Assembly (NCBI RefSeq): GCF_005047655.1
Contig: NZ_SUKF01000010.1
Span: 62,001 to 126,000 of the forward strand
Length of the DNA: 64,000 nucleotides
DNA from: Sinimarinibacterium arenosum
GTDB taxonomy: Bacteria; Pseudomonadota; Gammaproteobacteria; Nevskiales; Nevskiaceae
Direction of reading: 5' to 3'
The notes under the pieces were generated by a model. The model was not told the DNA's origin. It was given only the letters and a program-made list of their open reading frames with translations, and did not search any database. Shown piece by piece: positions 7,792 to 20,700 of this stretch; the first letter of the stretch is position 1, and every line of letters begins with the position of its first letter. Made by a program: the position numbers and the translations under genes.

Positions 7792-8976
7792 ATGACCGCC
7801 GGGTTGAATCGACGTCGTCTCACCGCGGGCGAGGTGCTGTTTCAGACCGGGGACAGCGGCCAGGAGGCCTATCTCATTGAGTCTGGCGCCATCGAAATCT
7901 TTCAGCAGCGCGACGGTAGCGAAATCTCGATCGCTCGCCTCGGTCGTGACGACCTCTTTGGCGAGATGGCATTGGTCGGCGACCACACGCGTACAGCCAG
8001 CGCGCGCGCCGACATACCCACCGAACTGCTGGTCATCACCCATGAACTGCTCAGCGATCAGATGCGCCGTGCCCCACCGGTGCTGCGCCATCTGCTGCGG
8101 GTCACAATGGCACGCAGCCGTGACTCGCTACGCCAGCTCGACGGCGGCCCGACTCGCACCGAGACGCCGACGCCTGAGTTCGAGCACATCGATCGCGATC
8201 TGGCGGTCCGTCGGCTGCGCACCGAACACAATCTGCGTGACGCGCTGCGTGACCAGGCGCTCGAATTGCATTACCAGCCCATTGTCGAGATCAACAGCAC
8301 GCGCATTGCCGGCTTCGAAAGCCTGATCCGCTGGCGTAGCAACGACGGCCAGCTGATTCCGCCATCGGAATTCGTCGATGTCGCGGAGGATTCCGACCTG
8401 ATCGTCGAAATCGGACACTGGATCATCGACACGGCCGCTGCGGCTTTGCAGCGCATGAATCAGCTGCCGCTGCCGGAGCGACCGTTCTGCTCGATCAACC
8501 TGTCGCCGCGACAATTCAGCGATCCACTGCTGTTTCCGGCCATCCGCGACGCGCTGCAGCGCTACCAGCTGGTTCCATCGCAACTGCGCCTGGAAATCAC
8601 CGAGTCGATGGTACTGGGGGATATGGCCGCAACGCAGGCGCTGCTGCATCAGTGCCGCGCTCTGGGATGCCCACTGTTGGTGGACGACTTCGGCACCGGC
8701 TACAGCTCGCTGTCCTACTTGCACCAGCTGCCGGTCGATGCGATCAAGCTTGACCGCAGCTTCATTACCGAAATCACGGAAAACGCGCGCGCTACGGTGA
8801 TCGTGCGAGCGCTCGCACTTCTTGCAACCGACCTGGGCATGTATACCGTGGTCGAAGGCATCGAATCGGAGGAGCAGGCGCAGATCTGTGGCGCCCAGGG
8901 CATCCGCTACGCACAGGGATATCACTTCGCGCGGCCGATGCCGCTGGATCAGGCGCTGGACAAACTGAGAACCTGA
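7792..8976 (+). CDS. Cyclic-nucleotide-binding domain fused to EAL phosphodiesterase
   Basis: 394-395 aa. Residues about 5-110 form a Crp-type cNMP-binding domain with a recognisable phosphate-binding cassette (LFGEMAL followed by HTRTASARA, Glu58 and Arg67). Residues about 140-390 form an EAL domain that hydrolyses c-di-GMP. The metal and catalytic residues look intact: ESL in place of EAL (Glu176), INLSPRQF, LEITES, LVDDFGTGYSSLSYL, IKLDRSFI and VEGIE. There is no GGDEF domain. Three in-frame ATGs compete; the one at 7792 has GGGAG at 6 nt. The N-domain may let cAMP or cGMP tune c-di-GMP breakdown; that is inference. Confidence 0.9.
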   Translation: MTAGLNRRRLTAGEVLFQTGDSGQEAYLIESGAIEIFQQRDGSEISIARLGRDDLFGEMALVGDHTRTASARADIPTELLVITHELLSDQMRRAPPVLRHLLRVTMARSRDSLRQLDGGPTRTETPTPEFEHIDRDLAVRRLRTEHNLRDALRDQALELHYQPIVEINSTRIAGFESLIRWRSNDGQLIPPSEFVDVAEDSDLIVEIGHWIIDTAAAALQRMNQLPLPERPFCSINLSPRQFSDPLLFPAIRDALQRYQLVPSQLRLEITESMVLGDMAATQALLHQCRALGCPLLVDDFGTGYSSLSYLHQLPVDAIKLDRSFITEITENARATVIVRALALLATDLGMYTVVEGIESEEQAQICGAQGIRYAQGYHFARPMPLDQALDKLRT

Positions 8977-9079
8977 GTGTGTCTCCTACGCGCCGTGCAC
9001 GAGGATCAATGCTGCGCTGGTCGTGGTTATCAGATCCGGAGCTTTCGCAACCGCCGATACGAAACCGGCCGTGCAGCAA

Positions 9080-9328
9080 TCAGGAGCGCGAGGTTCCGGC
9101 ACGCTGCGCGCCCAACATGCGCCAGCCCAGCGTGAACAATCCGACGCTGGCCGCCATTGCTGTAACCGCCGCCTCACGCACCCGGCTGCCGAGTGGCAAA
9201 TGCATCAGCATCCACATCAGCACGCCGACCAGACCCAGCAATGCATAAACCGACTGCATCGGCAGTTGGCGGATTCGCTCGCCAATCGACAAATGCCGTG
9301 AATGCCGAGTGTCTGTCTGCTGTGCCAT
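9080..9328 (-). CDS. Small membrane protein, 82 aa
   Basis: The protein has a basic, polar N-terminus and two predicted membrane helices, about residues 26-45 (VYALLGLVGVLMWMLMHL) and 52-71, with a short basic tail. No known family is recognisable. It stands alone between the converging EAL gene and the alpha/beta hydrolase gene on the same strand 230 bp upstream. The coding call rests on the clean hydrophobic pattern and on the absence of a better frame on either strand. Confidence 0.6.
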   Translation of the reverse strand: MAQQTDTRHSRHLSIGERIRQLPMQSVYALLGLVGVLMWMLMHLPLGSRVREAAVTAMAASVGLFTLGWRMLGAQRAGTSRS

Positions 9329-9559
9329 GACCCATCTCCTCGCTGCCCACTGTGCAACGGACGTATCGTTTGTCCGTTACTCAAGTTGACGGCAAAACAG
9401 GCTAGAGATGGTGTCCGCCGAAGCAGCGGAAAACGCCGTCTGTCGGGGCACTCCCGACAGCGGTAGGAATCGACCGATCAGCGGTCACCGCGCGCCTCGC
9501 GCTTCCCCCTTGACCCTGCCTCTGCGCTCCGCACACTCACCGGTGCGTGCGCGCTCGGC

Positions 9560-10432
9560 TCACGGCTTGCGCCGTGACCGGGACGTCGTCGTCGCAGCGG
9601 CCGTCGGTCCTGAGGCACCGCGCACTTCATCAAGGAAGCTTTCGATCCGAGGCCACAGACGCTCCGGACGCAGACGCAGTTCGACAATCGAACGGGCATT
9701 GAGCAAGCGCGCATTCGGCATCTGCTGTGCCAGCGCTGCGGCGTCGCGATTGTGGTGCAGCTTGTCGCGTGCGTGACCGATGATCAGAGCAGGCATCTGC
9801 AAGGCACGGCGCGCCGCCACGGGCGGTGCGATGGGCCCGACCAGTACGCCATGCAGAATCGCGGTGATGGTCTTTGGATTGTTCGACAGAGCGTTCATCA
9901 GACTCGCCAGTGGAGCCAACGCCGGACGCGGGCGCCGCGACAGCCAGCGCGCGAACGGCGTGTACGCCACGCGGCCGTAGCGGGTCATCAGCAGGATCGG
10001 CCCCAGAATCACCGCCGCCCACGGCGCGGACCACTCCATCACCGGCATCTCCAGATACAGACCAAGGATGCGATCCGGCGCCTGCGTCGCCGCAGTCAGC
10101 GCCGTGATACAGCCGAGCGAGACACCGCCCACCAGCGCACGCTCCCACCCCAGATGATCCATCAGCGCCAGCATCTGCTGTGCATAGAAATCAACCCGAT
10201 GCTCCTTGGGATCCGTGCATTTGTCGCTGCGGCCATGGCCGAGCAGATCCAGCAGTGCCACCTGATAGCCGGCGGCGGCGAAGCGCGCGGCCAGATCCCG
10301 GTTCAGCAGCGAATCGAACAACACACCGTGCATCAGCACGCAGGGAACACCCGAATCACCGTAAACCTCATACGCCAGCTTGTGGCCGGCGACCTTGAAA
10401 CTGCCGCTGCGAACGGAAACCGGTGTCGTCAC
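9560..10432 (-). CDS. Alpha/beta hydrolase
   Basis: 290 aa. The fold is shown by the HGVLFDS oxyanion region, the LDLLGHGRSD strand-turn and the nucleophile elbow GGVSLGC with Ser105. An acidic candidate is in GHARDKLHH. The C-terminal histidine that completes the triad is not obvious: where a His is expected the sequence reads ARSIVELRLRPE. The last 20 residues are Ala/Thr/Ser/Arg rich and probably disordered. The start is GTG with a strong AGGAGG 6 bp upstream. It diverges from the thioesterase gene at 10600. Substrate unknown. Confidence 0.85.
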   Translation of the reverse strand: MTTPVSVRSGSFKVAGHKLAYEVYGDSGVPCVLMHGVLFDSLLNRDLAARFAAAGYQVALLDLLGHGRSDKCTDPKEHRVDFYAQQMLALMDHLGWERALVGGVSLGCITALTAATQAPDRILGLYLEMPVMEWSAPWAAVILGPILLMTRYGRVAYTPFARWLSRRPRPALAPLASLMNALSNNPKTITAILHGVLVGPIAPPVAARRALQMPALIIGHARDKLHHNRDAAALAQQMPNARLLNARSIVELRLRPERLWPRIESFLDEVRGASGPTAAATTTSRSRRKP

Positions 10433-10599
10433 GAGCGCCTCCTGTCAGGATCGATGGCCCAGCATAGCGCCGCAGGTCACGCATCTCCGCACTCCAAGCG
10501 AAGCTTGACAGGCGTCAGGCCTTGCTGTCCGCGCAGCCAATGTCTGCACACGGCGTGACGCCTAGGCTGCTCTCCACTTGCTCTGGGGAGATGCATTGA

Positions 10600-11136
10600 A
10601 TGATCGCGTTCTGGCGTAGCGCATGGATCTGGCTGACCTATCGCCGTCGCGGTCGGCTGGATCTGTTCGAGCACAGCCGCCTGCGTCTGCGGGTGTGGCC
10701 GGGCGATCTGGACCTCAACTTCCACATGAACAACGGCCGCTACTTCACGATCGCCGACCTTGGCCGTCTCGACTGGGGTCTGCGCAGCAACGTCTGGCGC
10801 AGCGCCCTTCGACGTGGCTGGCGCCCGATGGCCGGCGACTCCAACGCGCGCTACAGCCGCTCGCTGCAGCCGTTCGAACGCTACACCCTGAATTCGACCT
10901 TGCTGGGCTGGGATGACAAATGGTTCTTTTGCGAGCACCGCTATGAAAGCCGCGGCCGTGTCTGCGCCACTGTCCTGGTGCGCTACTTATTCGTCAGCAA
11001 GCGCGGCAAGGTACCCACCCGCAAAGTACTGGAACTCGCGGGCCACGACTACGCATCACCCGCGTTGCCTGAGTATCTAGAACGCTGGCATCAGGCGCAG
11101 GATCTGCTGTCTGCCGAACTCAAGGCCGGCAGCTGA
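10600..11136 (+). CDS. Hotdog-fold acyl-CoA thioesterase-like protein (THEM6/4HBT type)
   Basis: 178 aa. After a basic amphipathic start, the motif DLDLNFHMNNGRYF (residues 36-49) is the active-site region of 4HBT-like thioesterases, in which Asp/Asn and His line the acyl-thioester pocket. Bacterial members of this subgroup are about this size. Predicted role: hydrolysis of acyl-CoA or acyl-ACP thioesters in the cytosol. It lies among lipid genes and converges with the crotonase gene, whose stop is 9 bp away. Reaction type is fairly sure, substrate is not. Confidence 0.85.
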   Translation: MIAFWRSAWIWLTYRRRGRLDLFEHSRLRLRVWPGDLDLNFHMNNGRYFTIADLGRLDWGLRSNVWRSALRRGWRPMAGDSNARYSRSLQPFERYTLNSTLLGWDDKWFFCEHRYESRGRVCATVLVRYLFVSKRGKVPTRKVLELAGHDYASPALPEYLERWHQAQDLLSAELKAGS

Positions 11137-11144
11137 TGGCTGAA

Positions 11145-14149
<3,005 letters not shown>

Positions 14150-14239
14150 TCGGCGCAGCCTACCCAACCGGGTCGGCCCCATCGACACGGCGCGGCGCAG
14201 AATCCAGATTAGCGATATGAATGACTCGAGGAGACCCGC

Positions 14240-14872
14240 ATGAAACTCTATGACTACGGCGCCGCACCCAGTCCACGGCGCGTACGCATCTTTCTCGCCG
14301 AAAAGGGACTGGAGATCGAACGCATCGAGGTGGATCTGCGCACCGGTCAGCATCTGAAACCCGAGTTCCGCGCACTCAATCCGCGCGGCGTTGTGCCGGT
14401 TCTGCAGCTTGACGATGGCACCTGCATCGACGAGAGCATCGCAATCTGCCGCTACTTCGAGGAACTCCAGCCGGAACCGCCCCTGATGGGCACTGACGCC
14501 AAGAGCAAGGCGATGGTTGACTCCTGGGTACGCCATGCGGATTTCGATGGCTTTCTCGCGGTCGCCGACGCGTTTCGCAATTCGACGCCGGCATTCGCCA
14601 AGGCGGGACTGCCGGGCGCCGACGAGCCGGTGCCCGCCATCGAAGCCCTGGTGGATCGCGGCCACGCCAGCATCACACGCTACTTCAATCGTCTGAATCA
14701 GCGCTTGGCGGAATCGTCCTATCTGGCAGGTGACAGCTACACGGCGGCTGACATCAGTGCGCTATGCGTGGTCGATTTCGCCAAATGGGTCAAACGCACA
14801 GTGCCGGATACCCATACCGACCTGTTGCGCTGGTACGCCGAAGTGTCTGCACGTCCAAGCGCTTCAGCCTGA
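14240..14872 (+). CDS. Glutathione S-transferase
   Basis: 210 aa. The N-terminal thioredoxin-like domain (about 1-80) includes the start KLYDYGAAPSPRRVRIF, cis-Pro in the GVVPVL segment and the ESIAICRY loop that binds the glutathione gamma-glutamyl group. The C-terminal half is the usual all-helical domain, with the N-capping region YTAADISALCVVDF. Typical role: conjugation of glutathione to electrophiles or peroxide detoxification. An ideal GGAG precedes the ATG. It follows fadH in the same direction after a 90-bp gap; co-transcription is possible. Confidence 0.92.
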   Translation: MKLYDYGAAPSPRRVRIFLAEKGLEIERIEVDLRTGQHLKPEFRALNPRGVVPVLQLDDGTCIDESIAICRYFEELQPEPPLMGTDAKSKAMVDSWVRHADFDGFLAVADAFRNSTPAFAKAGLPGADEPVPAIEALVDRGHASITRYFNRLNQRLAESSYLAGDSYTAADISALCVVDFAKWVKRTVPDTHTDLLRWYAEVSARPSASA

Positions 14873-15013
14873 CGCACAAAAGGGTGTCAGCGCTCCCCTG
14901 CCGCTGATCGGCTCGGCGCACAACCCTGTCACCGAGGCGGCAATTCAGTGCCAATGGCTCGTCAAAGCTGGCGTAGACTCGGAGAAGCCTCGCCTTTCTC
15001 CAAGGATGGACCC

Positions 15014-16735
15014 GTGCCCGGACAGAACCCTCTGCGTGAACTCGCCACCCTGCTGACATTGGGTGCCGCTCTGGTACTGGGCGGCTGCGGCGGCGGCGGT
15101 GGCGGAACCGAGCCGCCCGCCCCGCAGGTGCTTGCGTTCAACGCGACACCGCAGTCGATCAGCGCCGGCGCCAGTGCCACGCTGAGCTGGAGCACGAGCG
15201 ACGCCACCAGCGTCAGCATCGATGGTGGTATCGGTGCGCGTGAAGCGAACGGCAGTGTCGTCATTGCACCTTCTTCGACCACGACCTATCACCTGATCGC
15301 TACGGGCCGCGGGGGCAACAGCACCGCGCAAACCACTGTCACCGTGGTTACGCCAACACCCACGCCGAGCCCGACACCCAGTCCGACCCCAACACCGACG
15401 CCGACGGCGGTTCCGACACCGACACCCACGCCAACACCGTCTCCGACACCCTCGCCAACCCCAACGCCGACGCCCACTCCGACATCTACACCGACACCGA
15501 CGCCAACGCCGACACCCCCATCGGTATCGTTCACGATCGATGCCACAGCGATCCTCGCAGGGGAATCGACCAACCTGCGCTGGACCACGCAGAACGCAAC
15601 TAGCGTCAGCATCGACAATGGCATCGGCGGTCAATCGCTCAACGGTTCGGTGTCCGTATCGCCGGCGGTATCAACCGACTACAAGATCACTGCCACAGGT
15701 GCAGGCGGCAGCATTAACGCCTCTGTCTCTCTGGCCGTGATCAGTTATGACTGGACCGCGCTGCAATCCACGCTGGACAGCTTTCTCAATAGCAACGGCG
15801 GCCCCGAAAGTGGCTATCGCTTCGCCGTCAATGTAGCCGGCCGCACAGTATTCCAGCGCGCCGCGGGAGACCTCGACAACAACACTGTGGTTGCACTTGC
15901 CTCAGCCACCAAGGCCGCCTCAGCCAGCGCCATTCTGAGTCTGGTCAATTCCGGTCTGATCGACCTCGACACGCCAGTATCCACCTACATCGGAAGTAGC
16001 GTGACCTGGCCAGCGGACAAGGCGACGATCACCACGCGCATGCTGCTGAACAATACGTCCGGCCTGCCGTTTGATTCGAGCTGCCTGAGCGACAACGCAA
16101 CCACGCTCAGCGCCTGCGTTCAGGAAATCGCGAACCTCAGTCTGAATTTCACACCGGGCACCCGCTTCGGCTATAGCGGTGCTGGCTATCAGGTGCTCGG
16201 CCTGATCGCTGAAGTTGTCAGCGGACAAAACTGGAACACACTGTTCCAGACACGTATTGCCACACCGCTGGGCATGAATCTGTTCAGCTACGGGACCACG
16301 CAAAATCCCCGCATCGGCGGCGGCGCATACACCATTGCCCCGACCGACTACCTCAAGCTGCTGCAGCTATTCCTCGACGACGGGCGAGCCAACGGACACC
16401 AAGTGCTCAGCGCGAACCTGGCCAGCAGCGTACGCAGCAACCAGATTGCCGGACTGCCAAAATACTACTCGCCGACGCCCGCAGGCAGCGGCCTGAATGG
16501 CTACAGCTTCGGCTGGTGGATCTCCGATGCGGCAAACCACCCTGGCAGCATCGGCCCCGAATTGAGCGATCCGGGGCTATTCGGCAGCGTACCGTGGATG
16601 GATTTCGACCGCCGCTATGCCGCCATCCTGCTGATCAATGCGGACATGGATCGCGGCATCACGATCTGGAATGCCGCGCGCCCGAAGATCATTGAACAGA
16701 TCAACACCCGCGGGCTGCCGTCCGAATCACCCTGA
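15014..16735 (+). CDS. Serine hydrolase (class C beta-lactamase-like) lipoprotein with repeated N-domains
   Basis: 573 aa from GTG at 15014, supported by AAGGA at 7 nt; this start gives a lipoprotein signal with the lipobox LGGC (Cys25), while upstream ATGs do not. Two similar Ig-like units (about residues 35-112 and 170-245) share the phrases TSVSIDxGIG and STxYxxxATGxGG. They are joined by a Thr-Pro repeat linker (about 113-168). The C-terminal domain has the SxxK motif (Ser297, Lys300) and a Tyr387-Ser-Gly motif of penicillin-binding/beta-lactamase-like hydrolases. Likely a surface- or periplasm-facing esterase or peptidase tethered on a stalk. Confidence 0.85.
   Translation: MPGQNPLRELATLLTLGAALVLGGCGGGGGGTEPPAPQVLAFNATPQSISAGASATLSWSTSDATSVSIDGGIGAREANGSVVIAPSSTTTYHLIATGRGGNSTAQTTVTVVTPTPTPSPTPSPTPTPTPTAVPTPTPTPTPSPTPSPTPTPTPTPTSTPTPTPTPTPPSVSFTIDATAILAGESTNLRWTTQNATSVSIDNGIGGQSLNGSVSVSPAVSTDYKITATGAGGSINASVSLAVISYDWTALQSTLDSFLNSNGGPESGYRFAVNVAGRTVFQRAAGDLDNNTVVALASATKAASASAILSLVNSGLIDLDTPVSTYIGSSVTWPADKATITTRMLLNNTSGLPFDSSCLSDNATTLSACVQEIANLSLNFTPGTRFGYSGAGYQVLGLIAEVVSGQNWNTLFQTRIATPLGMNLFSYGTTQNPRIGGGAYTIAPTDYLKLLQLFLDDGRANGHQVLSANLASSVRSNQIAGLPKYYSPTPAGSGLNGYSFGWWISDAANHPGSIGPELSDPGLFGSVPWMDFDRRYAAILLINADMDRGITIWNAARPKIIEQINTRGLPSESP
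15350..15519 (+). repeat. Low-complexity Thr-Pro codon repeat
   Basis: About 170 bp of ACxCCx-type hexamer units with slight changes encode (TP)n with occasional Ser, Ala and Val inside the serine-hydrolase lipoprotein gene. Such tracts are prone to length change by slippage, so linker length may vary between strains. Confidence 0.85.
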
Positions 16736-16789
16736 ACCGCATCCACTACGGCCAGCGCCCCGTAACTGACTGTAGGATCATTAACAAGC

Positions 16790-16815
16790 CATTCATGTTG
16801 AATTCAGTATGAATG
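16790..16815. promoter_or_regulatory. Inverted repeat upstream of the Slp gene
   Basis: CATTCAT and ATGAATG flank a 12-bp AT-rich centre about 90 bp before the Slp start. The size and symmetry suit a dimeric repressor or activator site. No regulator is identified. Confidence 0.35.
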
Positions 16816-16904
16816 AAGCCTGTGCTGCCCCACTCCGATCAGAATGCGCCGGTTGAGACGATCGGATCTGAACTGAAATCGGCCGGCGAAGGTTGAGGAA
16901 TACC

Positions 16905-17564
16905 ATGTTGACACGACGACTACCCATCCTGCTGACAGGTCTGATCCTGTCAGCCTGCGCCACTCCCGAAGCGCTGCGCGGGGACTTTCCGGACACCACA
17001 CCGGCTCAGATCTCGAGCCAGGCAACATCACCCGATGCTGGCAGCAAGGTACGCTGGGGCGGAACCATCCTGTCGATGGAAAATGCGGCAGACGGCAGCT
17101 GCTTTGAGATCCTCAGCCGTCCGCTCGACAGTAGCGGCAAGCCGAAGTCGACCGACGAGGAACTGGGTCGCTTCCTGACCTGCGCCAGCGATTTCAAGGA
17201 CCCGGAGATTTACAAGCCGGGCCGCATCGTCACCGTGATCGGTACGGTGACCGGCACCGAGAAACGCAAGGTCGGTGAATTCGAGTACACCTATCCGAAA
17301 CTCGCTGCGGAATACATCCATTTATGGAAGAAGGAAAGCGACACGCCGCGAACCTACATCGTTGATCCGTTCTGGCCGCCGTATGGGTTCTATCCGTACT
17401 ACTACCGCGTCTACTACGTGAGCCCGCCTCCCGGCACCGATCCGCAAGCCCCGGTGGCGGCGCAGTCCGGTGCGGCGATCTCGCAACCGACCAAACGCCT
17501 GCAGATGCCCAGTGGCGGAGTAAACCTGCCGGCACGCCCATTGGGCGGACTGGGCGGGCGTTAA
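16905..17564 (+). CDS. Slp family outer-membrane lipoprotein
   Basis: 219 aa. The signal peptide ends in lipobox LSAC (Cys18). The next 130 residues match the Slp pattern: KVRWGGTIL near 45-55, an FEILSRPLDSSGKP segment and a GRIVTVIGTVTG strand. In enterobacteria Slp is a stationary-phase or starvation lipoprotein of the outer membrane. The C-terminal part carries a Tyr/Pro-rich tract (PPYGFYPYYYR) and a Gln/Ala-rich tail that are extra to the core. GAGGA 5 bp before the ATG supports the start; a TTG at 16893 is rejected. Family call is good, function only by analogy. Confidence 0.85.
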   Translation: MLTRRLPILLTGLILSACATPEALRGDFPDTTPAQISSQATSPDAGSKVRWGGTILSMENAADGSCFEILSRPLDSSGKPKSTDEELGRFLTCASDFKDPEIYKPGRIVTVIGTVTGTEKRKVGEFEYTYPKLAAEYIHLWKKESDTPRTYIVDPFWPPYGFYPYYYRVYYVSPPPGTDPQAPVAAQSGAAISQPTKRLQMPSGGVNLPARPLGGLGGR

Positions 17565-17636
17565 GAGAAACCTCGACTCCACTCGCGGCAGGATGTTCAC
17601 AGCCGTCAGGATCCGCGCTGGATTCTGGCGGTTTTG

Positions 17637-17666
17637 TTTACTATTTATTAACATTTTGATTTTATA
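17637..17666 (+). promoter_or_regulatory. Candidate promoter for the sialidase-fold protein gene
   Basis: A markedly AT-rich island in GC-rich DNA holds TTTACT and TTTATA separated by 18 bp, about 95 bp before the start at 17761. This is a reasonable sigma-70-type match, judged by eye only. Confidence 0.4.
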
Positions 17667-17760
17667 GGTAAATTTCCCGATTGCTCCACGGCAGCCAAGG
17701 CTGCACCATTCCCGGACTAAAGCGACGTGCCATTGGACCGTCGCAATCGAGGAATTGACC

Positions 17761-20700
17761 ATGAGCATCAAGACCGTATCCCCCTGGGGACTTTTCATCG
17801 CATTGTCGGCATTACCCGCCGTCGTCTTCGCGGCCGACCCGTCCAGCGGCACCCTGTCACCGACGACGTCGGAACTGAGCTACACCTCCGGGCCGTTCAT
17901 CGTTTCCAATCCGGTGGGGGTCACCGCCAACGGGGCGCCCGACTGCATTGATCCGGCCCTGCCGTGTGACGACTTCGCCCTGAACGTCGCGCTGCCCGAC
18001 GACTACGATCAGACCAACCCAGGAGCCGTCATTCGTGTGGCGGTGGGCTGGGATGCACCGGCAGACGACTTCGACATCTTCTTGTACGACGGCGACTCGA
18101 TCATTGCGCAGTCGGCCAGCAGCGCCAACCCGGAAGTCATGACCATCAGCGCCGGGGCCGGCGCGCGGGCACTGACGGTCCGCATCGTCCCCTACACGGT
18201 GACCGGCAGCAGCACCAGCACCTTGATCACGCTGGAGGCCGGCGCCGCTGACGGCGGAGCCTCGGCGCTCCCTCCTGAGGCCAGCGGCATCGCCCCACGC
18301 TTTGCCTACCACCAGTCTCCCAATGGATTGGCCGACGGCGCGGGCGAACCCACCATCGGCTTCAACCCGCTTACCGGTCGCGCGATGTTCATTGCCGCGC
18401 TGGAAACCGATCGCGTGACCTTTGCCGAGAATTCCGGCGAGCTGGACGCAGCCGGCAACCCGCTGCCCGACAGCTGCGACGCCACCTGGGAAGATGTGTC
18501 GTACCCGCTGGCGGTCAATACACTGGATCCGATCCTGGAAACCAACCAGGACAGCGGTCGTACGTTCTCGTCTCAGCTGACAGGCGCCAACAGTCTCTTT
18601 GCCTACACCGATGACGACGGCGAAACCTGGACACCTGGCCAGATTGGTCCGCCCAATGGCGGCGTTGATCACCAGACCGTCGGCACGGGGCCCTACTCCG
18701 AAGAGTTCGTCGGCCTGCGGAATCCGGACGGCTATGCGGTCTACTACTGCTCGCAGTCCACCGCGGTGGCGTTCTGCGCACGCAGCGACGATGGCGGCCA
18801 GACCTTCGGCCCCGGCGTACCGATTTTCGAACCCGCGCTGGACTGCGAAGGCGGCACCATCGGCGCGCTGCATGGGCACGTGCAGGTCGCCCCGGATGGA
18901 ACCGTGTATGTCCCATTCGGCTCCTGCGGCGGCACGCAGGCCGTCACCGTTTCGAGCGACAGCGGCGTCACCTGGACCGTCCGACAGATTCCGCAATCCG
19001 AACCCGGCGATGACCCTGGCGTCGGCATCGCCGCCGACGGCACCGCATACTTCTGCTACATCAATGGCACCGGAAGTCCGCACGTCACGATTTCGCACGA
19101 CAAGGGCGAGACCTGGGTCAACGACTATGACATCGGTGCCCGTGTCGGCATCAAGCACGCGGTATTCCCGACCGCCACCGCAGGGGACGCCGACCGCGCC
19201 GCCTGCGCCTTCATCGGCACCCGCGACGAGGGCAATCCGGAGTCGCTCGACTTCGAAGGCGTGTGGTATCCCTACGTGGCAACCACCTACGACAGCGGCC
19301 AGTCCTGGCACACGGTCAACGTGTCGCCCACCGATCCGGTGCAGGGCGCGGGTGGCATCTGCCTGTCCGGCACCACCTGCGGTTCCAACCGCAACCTGCT
19401 CGACTTCAACGACATCATCAAGGATGACCACGGCCGCGTGCTGTTCGGGTTTTCCGACGGATGCATCGGCGCCTGCATCCTGGATCCGAGCAAGAACTCG
19501 TTCACCGATGACGGCGTGATCGTCCGTCAGCAGGGCGGACGCAGTCTGTTTGCCGCCTTCGACCCCGTCGAACCCGCAGCGCCGGGTGGCGCCTGCCTGT
19601 CCGGCGAACGCACCGGCGCGTCGGTGTTGCTGAACTGGAGAGCGCCGGACGACGGCGGCAGCGCGATTACCGGCTATGACGTCTACCGCGGGACCACAGC
19701 CGGCGATGTCAGCACCCTGATCGGTTCGACGGCAGGCAAGGCCGCATTCGAGGATACGACCGCCGATCCCGCCGTTGAACATTACTTCTATCGGGTGGTC
19801 GCGAAGAACTCCAACGGCAGCGCAGCAGGCAATGTGCTGGATCTGCCGATTGGTGTGGCGCCGCTGCCGGAAACCAGCTGCGCTCTGCCCGGCATTACAG
19901 TGAGCGAAGGCGAGGCCGGCAACTGCAGCGCGGATGGCTGCACCCCACAGACCGATCTGATCAAGGTCAGCGTTGCCGAACTGTCGTCACTTCCAGATCA
20001 GCTGGTATTCGATGTCCAGGTCGACAGCCTCGATCCGGTTCCCCTGCCCGGCAATTACTGGTTGGTGCTGACCAGCACAGATGCCGGCGAGAACCTGTAC
20101 CTGTCGATGGACACGTCAACCGGCACACCGGCCTACAGCTATGGCACCTATGTCGCGGGCACTGCCGGACTGCTGACATTCACCTATGTCGGCGATCTGC
20201 ACGAAGCCAGCACCTACAACACCGACGGCCATATCTATCTGGTTGCAGACAAGACCCTGTTCGGCGATCTGCAACCCGGCGATGCGATATCTCCGATTGA
20301 CGTGCGCACCCGCTCTGGTGCTGATGTCGTGCCAAGTCGCGACACCCTTGCAGTTGGCGACTACGTTGTCCGTGGCACTTCCGCCTGTATTGTCGGCAAT
20401 GCACCGACCGCGCTGCTGGGCGCGGACAAGCAGAGCGGAAGCGCACCGCTGAGCGTCAATTTCACCGTCACCGGCGGCGTCAACGAACCGGGGCTGAGCC
20501 TGCAGAGCTACGCCCTCAGCTTCGGCGACGGCCAAACCAGCGAAGGCAACTTCGATGGCGCCGGCGCACTGACAATCGGTCATAGCTACAGCGACGACGG
20601 CGCGTATCCGGCACGACTGAGCGTGACCGACAGCGCAGGCAACACCAGCATCAACCGGGCCGAACGCGTGATCCAGGTGGGTCAGGCCACGGGCGGTGGT

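Noticed and set aside
15350-15519. Repeated hexamers considered as CRISPR-like array
   Set aside because: No spacer-repeat structure; they are Thr-Pro codons within an open gene.
17857-19782. 641-codon open frame opposite the sialidase-fold gene
   Set aside because: It lies fully inside a gene with clear signal peptide and domains; the antisense product is low-complexity Gly/Arg/Val/Ala typical of GC-rich shadows.
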